DNA of 64,000 nt from Streptomyces griseoviridis (lineage in GTDB: Bacteria; Actinomycetota; Actinomycetes; Streptomycetales; Streptomycetaceae): NCBI GenBank assembly GCA_014649155.1, contig BMSM01000001.1, positions 496,001 through 560,000 of the forward strand. The letters run 5' to 3'. Positions 1 to 9,653 of the stretch are shown piece by piece. Both the position numbers and the translations under genes were made by a program. Within the stretch, counting starts at the first letter, position 1, and the number at the start of each line of letters is the position of its first letter. The notes under the pieces are model-generated. The model saw only the letters and a program-made list of their open reading frames with translations. It made no database searches and was not told the origin of the DNA.

Positions 1-738
1 CTCGGCCCCGACGGTCCCAAGGTGATCGACTTCGGACTCGCGGTGCTCGCGGAACGCCGTACGACACTGACCGCGACGGGTGTCGTGGTCGGCAGCGTCC
101 TGTGCATGCCGCCCGAGCAGGCGGAGGGCACTCACCAACTGACCCCGGCGGCGGACGTGTACGCCCTCGGCGTGGTGCTCCTCTTCGCCGCCACCGGCCA
201 CTACCCGTACGACGGTGACAACTGGCTCGCGGTCGCGGCCCGGATCGGCGATCCGCAGCAGGCCCCCGACCTGACAGGGCTGCCTACGGAACTGACGCCC
301 GTCGTGTCCTCGATGCTCGCCTTCGACCCGACCGACCGCCCCTCCCTCCCGGACGTCACGGGAGCACTGGTGGCCGTCCTCAACGGTTCCGGCGTCTCCG
401 CCCGGCAGGCCAGGCAACGGCTGATCGCACGGACGGCGCCGCATGCCGACGGCCGACTGGTGCCGCCTCCGGGACCGATCGCCGAGTACGTGCCCACGGT
501 CGTCGACCCGGTCGCGCCGCCCGCGGGGCAACAGCCGGACACCGACCACGCGGACGTTCCGGCGAAGGCGGATGCCCACGTCCCGCCATCGCCGACCCCG
601 CGCCCCGTCGTGTCGCGGCCCCGGACGCCCCGCGGCCGCACCCCGGACGCCGCCACGGCCCACGACGTCGCCGAGGCCCTGCGCTCCGCCTATGCCAAGG
701 AGGCCGCCTTCGTTCCGGCCCGTGGTGGAGGCCGCTGA
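1..738 (+). CDS. Serine/threonine protein kinase, C-terminal part (5' end outside window)
   Basis: The reading frame is open at base 1, so only the last 245 residues are seen. The fragment begins just before the Mg-binding DFG motif (visible residues 10-12) and continues through the activation segment, which ends in a PPEQ version of the usual APE/SPEQ motif, and a DVYALGVVL helix typical of Hanks-type kinase C-lobes. After about residue 130 the protein becomes proline- and alanine-rich and probably disordered. No transmembrane helix, PASTA or other sensor domain follows, so this looks like a soluble kinase. It ends 283 bp before the SNF2 helicase gene. Kinases accompany some phage-defence islands (for example PglW in Pgl/BREX), but the family alone does not show that this one belongs to the system downstream. 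Confidence 0.85.
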   Translation, partial: LGPDGPKVIDFGLAVLAERRTTLTATGVVVGSVLCMPPEQAEGTHQLTPAADVYALGVVLLFAATGHYPYDGDNWLAVAARIGDPQQAPDLTGLPTELTPVVSSMLAFDPTDRPSLPDVTGALVAVLNGSGVSARQARQRLIARTAPHADGRLVPPPGPIAEYVPTVVDPVAPPAGQQPDTDHADVPAKADAHVPPSPTPRPVVSRPRTPRGRTPDAATAHDVAEALRSAYAKEAAFVPARGGGR

Positions 739-1021
739 CCACCGGTCACCCCAGGCCGGGCGAAGCGGCCGCGGCGCGGCAGCGGCCGTGAAGGGGAGCG
801 GCGGCGTCGGTATGCGGCCGCGCCACGCGGGCAAGACCAGCCACGACGGCGCCGCCGACGAGCGACGGCAGACCACGGCCCCGGGGCACAGCCGGGGGTC
901 GGCGGTCGGCCGGGCACTCGGTTCCCGCAGCGACCTGCACGGTCAGCATCCGCCGTGGAAGACTTGCGCGGTATTTCGACCACTTCCCGTACGACAGTGC
1001 GCAGGACGCGGAGGCAGCAGG
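739..1021. other. Intergenic region ahead of the defence operon
   Basis: There are 283 bp between the kinase stop and the helicase start with no convincing coding frame. The operon promoter is expected here, but I see no clear -35/-10 pair. A GGAGG sequence lies about 10 bases before the GTG at 1022 and serves as its ribosome binding site. Confidence 0.4.
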
Positions 1022-3943
1022 GTGACCCACCAGCCGGACATCTCGGAGTCCAGGTTCCCGCCGGGGGCCCAGATCCTCGTACGGGACGAGGAGTGGCTGG
1101 TGAAGAACGTCACCCCGAGCCGGGACGGCGCCAAGATCGAGGCGGTCGGGGTCTCGGAGTTCGTCCGCGACGAGACGGCCGTCTTCTTCACCGAGATCGA
1201 GCGTCTGGCCGGTGACGAGGTCAGGCTCCTCGACCCGGAGGACACCGAGCTGGTCGAGGACCCCACCGACCACTTCCGCCGCAGCCGTCTCTTCCTCGAA
1301 GCCCTGCTGCGCAAGACGCCGCTCCCGCAGACCGAGCGCGGCCTGGCGCTCGCCGACCGCTTCCTCGTCGACCCGCTCAGCTACCAGCAGCGCCCCGCCG
1401 AACTGGCTCTCTCCCTCGCCAACCTGCGCCCCCGGCTGCTCATCGCCGACGTCGTCGGTCTCGGCAAGACCCTGGAGATCGGCCTCACCCTCGCCGAGCT
1501 GATCCGCCGCGGCAGGGGCGAGCGCATCCTCGTCGTCACCCCGCAGCATGTCCTGGAACAGTTCCAGCACGAGCTGTGGACCCGTTTCTCCATCCCGCTG
1601 ATCCGCCTCGACTCGGTCGGTATCCAGCGCATCCAGCGGGAGATCCCGGCCGGCCGCAACCCCTTCACCCACTACAAGCGGGTCATCGTCTCCGTCGACA
1701 CGCTCAAGAACATCGGCCAGTACCGCCACCACCTGGAGAAGATCCACTGGGACGCGGTGGTCATCGACGAGTCCCACAACCTCATCAACCGCGGCAGCCA
1801 GCGCAACGCCCTCGCCCGCGTCCTCGCCCCCAACACCGACGCCCTGCTGCTGGCCAGCGCCACCCCGCACAACGGCGACGGGAAGTCCTTCGCCGAGCTG
1901 ATCAGCCTGCTCGACCCGGCGGCGATCGCCGATCCGAACGACTACGACGCCGAGAACGACCTCGGCCACCTCTTCATCCGCCGTACGAAGGTCCACCCCG
2001 AGGTGCGCGACCAGATCGGCAAGGAGTGGGCGGACCGCGACCCCACCGTCTCCGTGCCCTGCACCGCGACCGCCGCCGAGGAGCGGATCTTCGCGGAGCT
2101 CACCGGGCACTGGATCCCGGCGCCGGACACCTCCACCGAGTTCGGCACCGCGACGTCCGGCCGTACGGCGCTCACCGAGGACCGCCTCTTTCCGTACACG
2201 CTCCTGAAGGCCTTCCTCTCCTCCCACCGCGCGCTCGCCAAGACCGTCGCCACCCGCAGGAACACCCTGACCGACAAGGCGGCGAAGACGGCCCCCGGCA
2301 CCCCGGCGGCCGCCCGCATCGCCACCGAACTCCAAGCCCTGGAGCGTCTGTCCGCGCTGACGTCGGCGATCGGGGAGTCCGGCGCGCCGGGCGACTCCGC
2401 CAAGCTCGACGCGCTCGTGGAGCAGCTCACCGACATCGGTGTCCGGCCCGGCTCGGCCACCCGTGTCGTCGTCTTCTCCGAACGCGTCGAGACGCTGAAG
2501 TGGCTGGCCAAGGTCGTCCCCGGCCGCCTCGGCTTCACCGAACAGCAGGCGCGGCAGGCGGTGAAGGTCATGCACGGCGGCCTGTCGGACAAGGAACAGA
2601 TGGCCGTCGTGGAGGCCTTCGGTCTCGCCCACGACCCCGTCCGCATCCTGTTCACCGGCGATGTGGCCTCCGAAGGCGTCAACCTGCACCGCCAGTGCCA
2701 CGACCTCGTGCACTACGACATCCCCTGGTCGCTGATCCGCATCGAACAGCGCAACGGCCGCATCGACCGCTACGGCCAGAAGCACAACCCCCGTTTCCGC
2801 GCGCTCATCCTGCACTCCGAGACCCCGGGCGCCAAGGACGACCGTACGGTCGCCGAGAAGCTGCTCAAGCGCGAGGAGGAGGCCTACCGCCTCGACGGCA
2901 CCGCGGAGGCGGTCACCGGCCTCTACCGGGCCGAGGAGGAAGAACGACGGCTGATCAAGGATCTCCTCGCCGGCCGCACGGTCGAGGAGTCCCTCGCCGC
3001 CTCACCCACGCCCGGCGACCCGCTGACCGCGCTCTTCACCCAGCCGTCCGTACTGCCTGAGCACCGCCCCGTGCCCAAGGCGCAGGTCCCGTCGCTGTTC
3101 GGCGGCGACACGGAGGCGTTCGTACGGGCGGCCCTCGACGAGGTCTACGACGAGCACCCGCACGACGCCCTCGACCTCTCCGAGCACCGTCACACCGGAC
3201 CGCGCGGCGAACCGGCCCCGTACCTGAGCCTCGCCACCGCCAAGGCCCCCGACCTCCTCCACCGCCTCGACATCCTGCCCCCCGACTACCTGCGGGAGCA
3301 GAAGCTGAAGGAGCGCCTCCTCGTCACCTTCGACCGCGGTCTCGGACAGCACAGCCTGGACGAGGCCCGCGGCAAGTCCGGTTCCAGCTGGCCCGCCATC
3401 GGCTACCTCACCGACATCCACCCCTTGGTGGAGTGGCTGGTGGACAAGGTCCTCGTCCAGCTCGGCCGCCAGCAGGCACCGGTCATCCTCACGCCCGGGG
3501 CGCCCGGCCCGACCTTCCTCGTCCAGGGCATCTACTCCAACAAGCTCGGCCGTCCCACGGTCGTGGAGTGGATGGCCGTCCGCGGCCTGCCCGACGCCCC
3601 CGAGGTGGTGCCGATGCCGGACGCCCTGGCGGAGGCGGGCGTGGGCCCCGACATGGCCAACCCGGCCCCGCCCCGTGACCTCCCCGCCCTCCAGACCCTG
3701 GTCCCGGCCGCGGTGGCGGCGGCCCGGGAGCACCTGGAGGAGCGCAAGGACGCCTGGACCCGGCAGATCAGCGCCCAGCTCGATGACTACCGCGCGCGGC
3801 TCGGCCGCTGGCAGCAGCAGTCCCTCCTGCCCGGCCGGATCGTCGCGGACACCATCCGCCACCAGACGGAACTGGCCGGCAAGCTCTCCGCCACCGGCCG
3901 CCCGCTGCTGCGCGTCCTGGCCGTCCTCGACCGCGACGCCTGA
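1022..3943 (+). CDS. SNF2/RapA-type helicase, DISARM DrmD-like
   Basis: A 973-residue superfamily 2 ATPase. Motif I reads DVVGLGKT (residues 143-150), the variant seen in RapA/DrmD-like proteins rather than the DEMGLGKT of classical Swi2/Snf2. Motif II is DESH (249-252), motif III is SATPH, and the helicase C lobe carries RNGRIDRYGQ (577-586), the arginine-finger motif of RapA-like translocases. A long C-terminal region without a recognised domain follows. The GTG at 1022 is chosen because GGAGG precedes it and because the protein becomes family-like immediately after it; the frame is open further upstream without support. The next gene is a large adenine methyltransferase, the same pairing as drmD-drmMI in class 1 DISARM. 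Role in defence is inferred from that pairing and from the architecture; translocation on double-stranded DNA is the known activity of the family. Confidence 0.8.
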   Translation: MTHQPDISESRFPPGAQILVRDEEWLVKNVTPSRDGAKIEAVGVSEFVRDETAVFFTEIERLAGDEVRLLDPEDTELVEDPTDHFRRSRLFLEALLRKTPLPQTERGLALADRFLVDPLSYQQRPAELALSLANLRPRLLIADVVGLGKTLEIGLTLAELIRRGRGERILVVTPQHVLEQFQHELWTRFSIPLIRLDSVGIQRIQREIPAGRNPFTHYKRVIVSVDTLKNIGQYRHHLEKIHWDAVVIDESHNLINRGSQRNALARVLAPNTDALLLASATPHNGDGKSFAELISLLDPAAIADPNDYDAENDLGHLFIRRTKVHPEVRDQIGKEWADRDPTVSVPCTATAAEERIFAELTGHWIPAPDTSTEFGTATSGRTALTEDRLFPYTLLKAFLSSHRALAKTVATRRNTLTDKAAKTAPGTPAAARIATELQALERLSALTSAIGESGAPGDSAKLDALVEQLTDIGVRPGSATRVVVFSERVETLKWLAKVVPGRLGFTEQQARQAVKVMHGGLSDKEQMAVVEAFGLAHDPVRILFTGDVASEGVNLHRQCHDLVHYDIPWSLIRIEQRNGRIDRYGQKHNPRFRALILHSETPGAKDDRTVAEKLLKREEEAYRLDGTAEAVTGLYRAEEEERRLIKDLLAGRTVEESLAASPTPGDPLTALFTQPSVLPEHRPVPKAQVPSLFGGDTEAFVRAALDEVYDEHPHDALDLSEHRHTGPRGEPAPYLSLATAKAPDLLHRLDILPPDYLREQKLKERLLVTFDRGLGQHSLDEARGKSGSSWPAIGYLTDIHPLVEWLVDKVLVQLGRQQAPVILTPGAPGPTFLVQGIYSNKLGRPTVVEWMAVRGLPDAPEVVPMPDALAEAGVGPDMANPAPPRDLPALQTLVPAAVAAAREHLEERKDAWTRQISAQLDDYRARLGRWQQQSLLPGRIVADTIRHQTELAGKLSATGRPLLRVLAVLDRDA

Positions 3944-3994
3944 CCGGCACCAGCCCCTCTCCCTTTGCAGCCACCCGCAGAAACGGTCCTCGAC

Positions 3995-6900
3995 GTGACG
4001 TACGACTCGCTGGTCAACCACGGCGACTACTTCTCCGCCCACTACCTCGCCGAAGTCCTCCCCAAGGACCTCAAAGCGAAGGACGGGCTGCTCGCCCGCT
4101 GGGCCGAACACGAGGCCGAGGAGAACAAGAAGCCGGCGGACGAGCCCCGCACCCTCACCCCCCGCCAGGGTCTGCGCGCCCTGCGCACCCCGTACTTCGC
4201 CGACCGCGCCTTCCTCGCGGAGCGCGCCCAGGCCGAGATCGACGCCCCCGAGGACGAGTCGGGCTGGCGCACGCACGACGACCCACGCTGGATCAAGACC
4301 GTCGCCGAACTGCACGAGCGCGTTCTGCGGGCACTCGGTTACACCCCCGCTCCGGCGACCCTCACCGTCGGACGAGCGGGCCGCACCTACGACATCGAGG
4401 TCGCCCACGCCGAACCCGGCCTGGTCGCGATCGCCTGCGGGTGGGCCGCCGAACCGGACGCCGCCCGCGACCCGGCGGGCCCCGGCCGGCTCCTGCACCC
4501 GGTGGACATTCCGCAGGGTGAGCCGCTGACCGACGCCGACACCCTGGTCCGCTTCCTCTTCGCCGCCGACGAACCGCCCCGCTACGTCCTGATCCTGGTC
4601 GGCGGTGTCGTCGTCCTCGCCGACCGTACCGCCTGGAGCGAGGGCCGCTACCTCGCCGTCAGCCTCGACTCCGCGCTGGAACGCCGGGACGACCGCCCCG
4701 GCGGCGAACTCGACACCATCGCCGCCCTGTTCGGAGCCGACTCACTCCGCGTTCCGGAGACCGGCGGCACCAACCCGCTCGACGACCTCGTCTCCAAGTC
4801 GGGCAAACACGCCGTCGGCGTCTCCACGGAGCTCCGCGAGGGCCTCAAGGACTCCGTCGAGCTCATCGCCCAGGCCGTCCTGGACCGGCTGGCCGAGCCC
4901 GGGCAGGGAGTGGCGGCGGCCGACCTCGACGACCCGCAGCGCCTCGCCCGCCGGCTGACCCGCGAGTCCCTGCGCTACCTGTACCGGATCCTGTTCCTGC
5001 TGTACGCCGAGGCCCGCCCGGAGCTGGGCATCCTCCCCTCGGACTACCCCGAGTACGGGGCGGGTTACGGTCTCCAGCGCCTCGGCGACCTGGCCGTCCG
5101 CGACCTCGTCGGCCCCACGGCCCGCGACGGCTTCCACCTCTACCAGTCGATCGACCTGCTCACCCGCATGGTCAACAAGGGCCACCGCCCGTACGGCACC
5201 GAGGAGGAGGACCGGGCGGCGGACACGGCGGACCGCGAGGCGGAGGCGGCGGAGGCGGCCGGACCCGCTGCGGCGGGCGGCGATCTGACGGAGGCGCAAC
5301 TGGCGTTGCGCGCACGCCGTTTCGAGCGGGAGCGGCGGGCCCGGCGCAGCGAGGACGTGGGCCTGCGCTTCGAGCCGTTGCGGTCGGACCTGTTCGAGCC
5401 GGGCGCGATCCGGCTGATCGGCCCGAAGGTCCCCAACCCCCTGTACGACGAGGACGACCCGTCCGCCGGGCCGGAGTTCTTCGACACCCGGCTGCGCAAC
5501 GCCACCCTCCACAAGGTGCTGCGCCGACTGATGCTCACCAAGGGCCGCAAGGGCGAGCGGGGCGGCTTCATCTCCTACGCCAAGCTCGGCATCAACCAGC
5601 TCGGCGCCGTGTACGAGGGCCTGATGTCCTACACCGGCTTCATCGCACGCGAGACCCTCTTCGAGGTCGCCAAGGGCGGCGACGCGTCGAAGGGCAGCTG
5701 GATGGTCCCGGAGTCGCGGGCCAACGACTACCCGAACGAGGTGTTCGTCCAGCGGGTGAACGATGACACGGGCCTGACGGAGCGGGCCGAGTACCCGCCG
5801 GGTTCGTTCGTCTACCGGCTGGCGGGCCGCGACCGGGAGAACACGGCGTCCTACTACACCCCCATGTCCCTCACCCAGGTCACGGTCGAGCTGGCCCTGA
5901 AGCACCGCCTCGACCAGGACGGCGAGGTGACGTCGGCCCGCGAGCTGTTGGGCTGGAAGATCTGCGAGCCCGCCCTCGGCTCGGGCGCGTTCCTCAACGA
6001 GGCCGTCGACCAGGTCGCCGCCGAGTACCTGAAACGGCGCCAAGACGAGACCGGCGTGCAGATCCAGCCCGACCAGAGGCTGGCCGAGCTGCAGAAGGTC
6101 AAGGCCTACGTCGCCCTGCACAACGCGTACGGCGTCGACCTCAACGCGACGGCGGTGGAGCTGGCCGAGGTATCCCTCTGGCTCAACACCATGCACCCCG
6201 GGATGCAGGCGCCGTGGTTCGGACTGCACCTGCGGCGCGGCAACTCGCTGGTCGGCGCGGGACGGAAGATCTACGACAAGGACGCACTGGGCAAGGGCAA
6301 GTGGCTGGCGAAGAAGGACACGCTCGCTCCGAAGGAGCTCCCCTTCAGCGAGGGTGAGTTGCCGGAGGGCGCGGTCCATCACTTCCTGCTGCCCGCGCTG
6401 GGGTGGGGCGCGGTCGTCGGGGACGCCAAGTCCAAGAAGATCGCCGAGGAGCTGGACAAGGCGGCCGTCCAGCGGATGGAGAAGTGGCGGTCGGGTATCC
6501 AGCGCGCGCCGAAGACAGTGAGCCAGCGGCGACGGCTCCAAGGGGTCGCGCGGCGGGCCGAGTTCCTGTGGAAGCTGGTGATCGAGCGGCTGAAGCAGTC
6601 CGAGCGGGAGATCTCGCGCGAGATCGACGTCTGGGGCGCGGACTGGCTGGAGCATCCCGAGCACGCGGTGCCGAAGGAGGTCGTGTACGGCGACCTCACG
6701 CGGCCGGGGACGCCGTACTGGCGGCTGAAGACGGTCATGGACGTGTGGTGCGCGCTGTGGTTCTGGCCGTTGGACCGGGTGGGGGAACTGGTCGGCCCGG
6801 AGGTCGTGCCCTACGACGGCGATGGCGGCGCCGGGGGTGATGCGCCGGTGGTGGAGGCGGGCACTGGACCGGCGCCCGGGGATCAGCACTGGGTGAAGGA

Positions 6901-9382
6901 CAGCCTCTTCGACGACGGGCTTCCTCAGCAGCTGGAGATGGGGAAGGCCGCTTCCGGGGCGGAGGCGGAGGACAAGAAGCCGGCGCGGAAGAAGACGCCT
7001 GGTGGGCCGAAGGGGCGGCGTGAGGTCATTCCCCTCGCGACGCTGAATGACTGGATCGACTTCCTGGAGTGCGTGCTTGGGGCGAAGGATGTGCCGGCGG
7101 ATTCCCTGGTGGCCGACTTCAGGGATCTGGAGGCGCTGCGGGAGTACGAGGTGAAGCTCGACGGGTTCATGGGGATGGACTCGCCGTTCCGGTTGAAGGC
7201 GCGGTTCCCGTGGCTGGACACGGTGGAGGACGTGGCCGGGAGCGAGGACCGGGATGACGTCGGCGCGGACGGGGGGATGGGGTTCTTCCACTGGGAGTTG
7301 CAGTTCGCGCATGTCTTCGCCGGGGAGGCCGGTGGGTTCGATGTGCAGGTGGGGAATCCGCCGTGGGTGCGGCCCCGGTGGGAGGAGGACGTTCTCCTCG
7401 CCGAGTTCGAGCCGTGGTTCGTGCTTCAGGAGAAGCCGGCCAAGGCGGAGAAGGACCGGCGGCGGGCTGAGCTGACCGAGCGGGGCGAGGTCGGGTCCTT
7501 CCTGGCGGCTGAACTCGCGTCCAACATGGGTGTGGTGGCCATGCTTGGCTCGCCGGTTCTGTATCCATTGCTCACAGGCACGCAGCCCGACCTGTATCGG
7601 GCGTTCATGTGCCAGACGTGGGCGCATGCGGGCCGGGTGGGCACGGTCGGGCTCGTCCACCCCGACTCACACTTCAGCGGCGACAAAGAGGCCCGGTTGC
7701 GTGGGGCCGCCTACAAGCGGCTGCGCGTGCACGGCGACTTCGTCAACGCGGGCAACCGCTTCTTCCCGCCGCCGGTCGGCCGGTCCAGCCACTTCGGCGT
7801 GCACGTGTACGGGCCCCAGGGCGAGATCGGCTTCGATCATCTGTCGTGGTTGTTCTCGGTGGATGCGTTGCGGCTGTCCGCTCAGCACGATGGCTCGGGG
7901 CCGGACCCGGGTGTTCGGTACGGGGACACGTGGGACGAGCGTCCGCACAAGAAGCGGATCATCCGGGTGGACCGGGCGACGCTGGAGCAATGGCAGCGGC
8001 TGACCGGGGATGAGGGGCAGCCCGTTGAGCAGGGGCGGTTGCTGTCACCGGTGAGCGTGGCGGAGGGCAAGGCCATCAAGGCGCTGGCGGACTATCCGCT
8101 GAGGTTGGGGGCGCTGAATCCGCAGATCACGAGGGGCTTCGACGAGAGCGGTGCCAAGAAGGAAGGCCTTATCGACTACAACCTTCCGAAGGAGGACGGC
8201 TCGGTCTTCCGGCCCGAGAAGTGGGATGACGTCGTCCTCAAGGGGCCCCAACTCGGGCTCGCCAACCCGTTGTTCAAGCAGCCCAGTCAGGGTGGTGGCG
8301 AGGTGCTCGGCCTCAACCACCTGACGATTGCCGACGACGCGGTGCCGGAGACCGAGTACGTGCGCGTTGCGACGCTGGAGAAATACGCGAAGAAGCAGGA
8401 CCAGTGGCTCGACAGAGGTGGGCTGGCGCGGCTGCGGGCGTCGGAGGAGGCGGCGGCCGAGGCGAGGCGGGTGCTGGCGGAGGCTCGGGGGGTGCCGGAG
8501 GACGAGATCATGGACGACGATGTCGATCGGTACTTCGTGGGGCGGTCGATAAAGGCGTATACGGCGTTTTACCGGGTGGCGTGGCGTCGCCAGATCGCGC
8601 CGGATACTGAACGTGCGCTGTATGCCGCATTGATTCCACCGGGCTCCGCGCATGTCGATCAGGTGCACACGCTTACGGTGAGGAGTCCCCGACTTACGGC
8701 GCTGATCGCGGGCTTCTGGGCGGCTCTGCCGGTTGACTACTTCCTCAGGACGACAGGAAAGGGCGACCTCCGCGTGGCAGGCGCCAAGGGCCTGCCCGTT
8801 CCGGATGAGGGTCACCCGCTTGCTCCGGCACTCCTCCTTCGGGCCCTGCGCCTCAACTGCCTGACGTCCGCCTACGCGGCGCTCTGGGAAGAGCTTTACG
8901 ACCCGACCTGGCCAGCGTACGAGCCCTGGGCTCGCGACTGGCCCCGACTCCAGCCTCTGCAAGCGGTTGGCCCCGAGTGGAGCCGTGCAACGCCGTTGCG
9001 AACTGAACGCGCTCGACGCGCCGCCCTGGTCGAGTTGGACGCCTTGGTGGCCGTTTGGCTAGGAGTGGACGCGGACTCGCTGGTCGCCATGTACAAGGCT
9101 CGTTTCCCGATCATGCAGGATTTCGACGCCGTGACCTGGTTCGACGCCAACGAACGCCGCATCGCGGGCAACCGCTACACCTACGGCCACGGTCAGACCA
9201 AGGACCACTACGAGCAACTCCGTGCCCACCTCGAAGGCGAACGCAAGGACCCGCCGGACGGCTACACGCCCCCCTTCTACAAAGCGAACCGCGAGGCCGA
9301 GATGCGAGAGGCGCACGCCTACTTCTCGGCGCGGCTCCAGCAGGCCATTGACCAGGGCAAGTGGACTCCGCCGTCCAACTGA
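3995..9382 (+). CDS. Giant Eco57I/PglX-like N6-adenine DNA methyltransferase
   Basis: About 1,795 residues. SAM-binding motif I is in the segment EPALGSGAFLNEA starting near residue 658, and catalytic motif IV is NPPW at 1121-1124, the signature of gamma-class N6-adenine methylases. The two motifs are about 460 residues apart, so a long insertion splits the methylase core. The N-terminal 600 residues contain the helical LYAEARPELGILP region common to PglX and Eco57I-type proteins. The C-terminal 500 residues probably include the target-recognition part. DrmMI and PglX are usually 1,100-1,300 residues, so this protein is unusually long. A GTG at 3995 is preferred; a TTG at 3965 would add ten residues. 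It probably marks host DNA for the neighbouring helicases. No separate restriction nuclease motif was recognised in it, but a fused nuclease in the N-terminus cannot be excluded by eye. Confidence 0.82.
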   Translation: MTYDSLVNHGDYFSAHYLAEVLPKDLKAKDGLLARWAEHEAEENKKPADEPRTLTPRQGLRALRTPYFADRAFLAERAQAEIDAPEDESGWRTHDDPRWIKTVAELHERVLRALGYTPAPATLTVGRAGRTYDIEVAHAEPGLVAIACGWAAEPDAARDPAGPGRLLHPVDIPQGEPLTDADTLVRFLFAADEPPRYVLILVGGVVVLADRTAWSEGRYLAVSLDSALERRDDRPGGELDTIAALFGADSLRVPETGGTNPLDDLVSKSGKHAVGVSTELREGLKDSVELIAQAVLDRLAEPGQGVAAADLDDPQRLARRLTRESLRYLYRILFLLYAEARPELGILPSDYPEYGAGYGLQRLGDLAVRDLVGPTARDGFHLYQSIDLLTRMVNKGHRPYGTEEEDRAADTADREAEAAEAAGPAAAGGDLTEAQLALRARRFERERRARRSEDVGLRFEPLRSDLFEPGAIRLIGPKVPNPLYDEDDPSAGPEFFDTRLRNATLHKVLRRLMLTKGRKGERGGFISYAKLGINQLGAVYEGLMSYTGFIARETLFEVAKGGDASKGSWMVPESRANDYPNEVFVQRVNDDTGLTERAEYPPGSFVYRLAGRDRENTASYYTPMSLTQVTVELALKHRLDQDGEVTSARELLGWKICEPALGSGAFLNEAVDQVAAEYLKRRQDETGVQIQPDQRLAELQKVKAYVALHNAYGVDLNATAVELAEVSLWLNTMHPGMQAPWFGLHLRRGNSLVGAGRKIYDKDALGKGKWLAKKDTLAPKELPFSEGELPEGAVHHFLLPALGWGAVVGDAKSKKIAEELDKAAVQRMEKWRSGIQRAPKTVSQRRRLQGVARRAEFLWKLVIERLKQSEREISREIDVWGADWLEHPEHAVPKEVVYGDLTRPGTPYWRLKTVMDVWCALWFWPLDRVGELVGPEVVPYDGDGGAGGDAPVVEAGTGPAPGDQHWVKDSLFDDGLPQQLEMGKAASGAEAEDKKPARKKTPGGPKGRREVIPLATLNDWIDFLECVLGAKDVPADSLVADFRDLEALREYEVKLDGFMGMDSPFRLKARFPWLDTVEDVAGSEDRDDVGADGGMGFFHWELQFAHVFAGEAGGFDVQVGNPPWVRPRWEEDVLLAEFEPWFVLQEKPAKAEKDRRRAELTERGEVGSFLAAELASNMGVVAMLGSPVLYPLLTGTQPDLYRAFMCQTWAHAGRVGTVGLVHPDSHFSGDKEARLRGAAYKRLRVHGDFVNAGNRFFPPPVGRSSHFGVHVYGPQGEIGFDHLSWLFSVDALRLSAQHDGSGPDPGVRYGDTWDERPHKKRIIRVDRATLEQWQRLTGDEGQPVEQGRLLSPVSVAEGKAIKALADYPLRLGALNPQITRGFDESGAKKEGLIDYNLPKEDGSVFRPEKWDDVVLKGPQLGLANPLFKQPSQGGGEVLGLNHLTIADDAVPETEYVRVATLEKYAKKQDQWLDRGGLARLRASEEAAAEARRVLAEARGVPEDEIMDDDVDRYFVGRSIKAYTAFYRVAWRRQIAPDTERALYAALIPPGSAHVDQVHTLTVRSPRLTALIAGFWAALPVDYFLRTTGKGDLRVAGAKGLPVPDEGHPLAPALLLRALRLNCLTSAYAALWEELYDPTWPAYEPWARDWPRLQPLQAVGPEWSRATPLRTERARRAALVELDALVAVWLGVDADSLVAMYKARFPIMQDFDAVTWFDANERRIAGNRYTYGHGQTKDHYEQLRAHLEGERKDPPDGYTPPFYKANREAEMREAHAYFSARLQQAIDQGKWTPPSN

Positions 9383-9394
9383 CCCAGGTACGCC

Positions 9395-9433
9395 GACGCC
9401 CCGCGCCCGGTACGGAACCGGACGCGGGGCGTC
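9395..9433. terminator. Long GC hairpin between convergent genes
   Basis: The arms GACGCCCCGCG (9395-9405) and CGCGGGGCGTC (9423-9433) are perfectly complementary, and an inner CCGGT/ACCGG pair extends the stem. It lies 12 bp after the methyltransferase stop and 13 bp before the stop of the DUF397 gene, so it probably terminates transcription from both sides. It has no U-tract, which is normal for Streptomyces. Confidence 0.75.
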
Positions 9434-9446
9434 AGCACGTCGTACG

Positions 9447-9653
9447 TCAGTGGTCGGCGGCGTACGAGACGAAGGCGGCCCACTGCTGGGCTCTGAAGGC
9501 GAGCTGGGGGCCCTGCGGCAACTTGGAGTCCCGTACGTGGAGGGTCCCCGGGGTGCAAGCGACCTCGACGCAGGCAGCTCCGTCGGGATTGCTGTGGCTG
9601 CTCTTGAACCACTCCAGGTCAGTGCCGTCACCGGCCAAGGGCTTGAGGCTCAT
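9447..9653 (-). CDS. DUF397 small regulatory partner protein
   Basis: A 68-residue protein with the DUF397 hallmark W-x-K-S-S-x-S (WFKSSHS) followed by an acidic Val/Ala-rich strand. DUF397 proteins occur almost only in actinomycetes next to an XRE/DUF5753 regulator, as here. Its ATG overlaps the stop of the upstream regulator by four bases (ATGA), so the two are translationally coupled. In characterised WhiJ-like modules the small protein modulates the DNA-binding partner and affects development or antibiotic production. The target here is unknown. It could control the surrounding defence genes or be an independent insertion. Confidence 0.85.
   Translation of the reverse strand: MSLKPLAGDGTDLEWFKSSHSNPDGAACVEVACTPGTLHVRDSKLPQGPQLAFRAQQWAAFVSYAADH

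Noticed and set aside
1..738. Kinase as a BREX/Pgl PglW component
   Set aside because: No PglW-type features are visible in the fragment, and the neighbouring genes are not BREX genes.
4742..7660. Nearly 1,000-codon - strand frame opposite the methyltransferase
   Set aside because: Arg/Pro/Leu-rich composition without any motif; mirror image of the real gene.
9395..9433. Hairpin as a recombination site
   Set aside because: Position 12 bp after one stop and 13 bp before the convergent stop fits a bidirectional terminator better.
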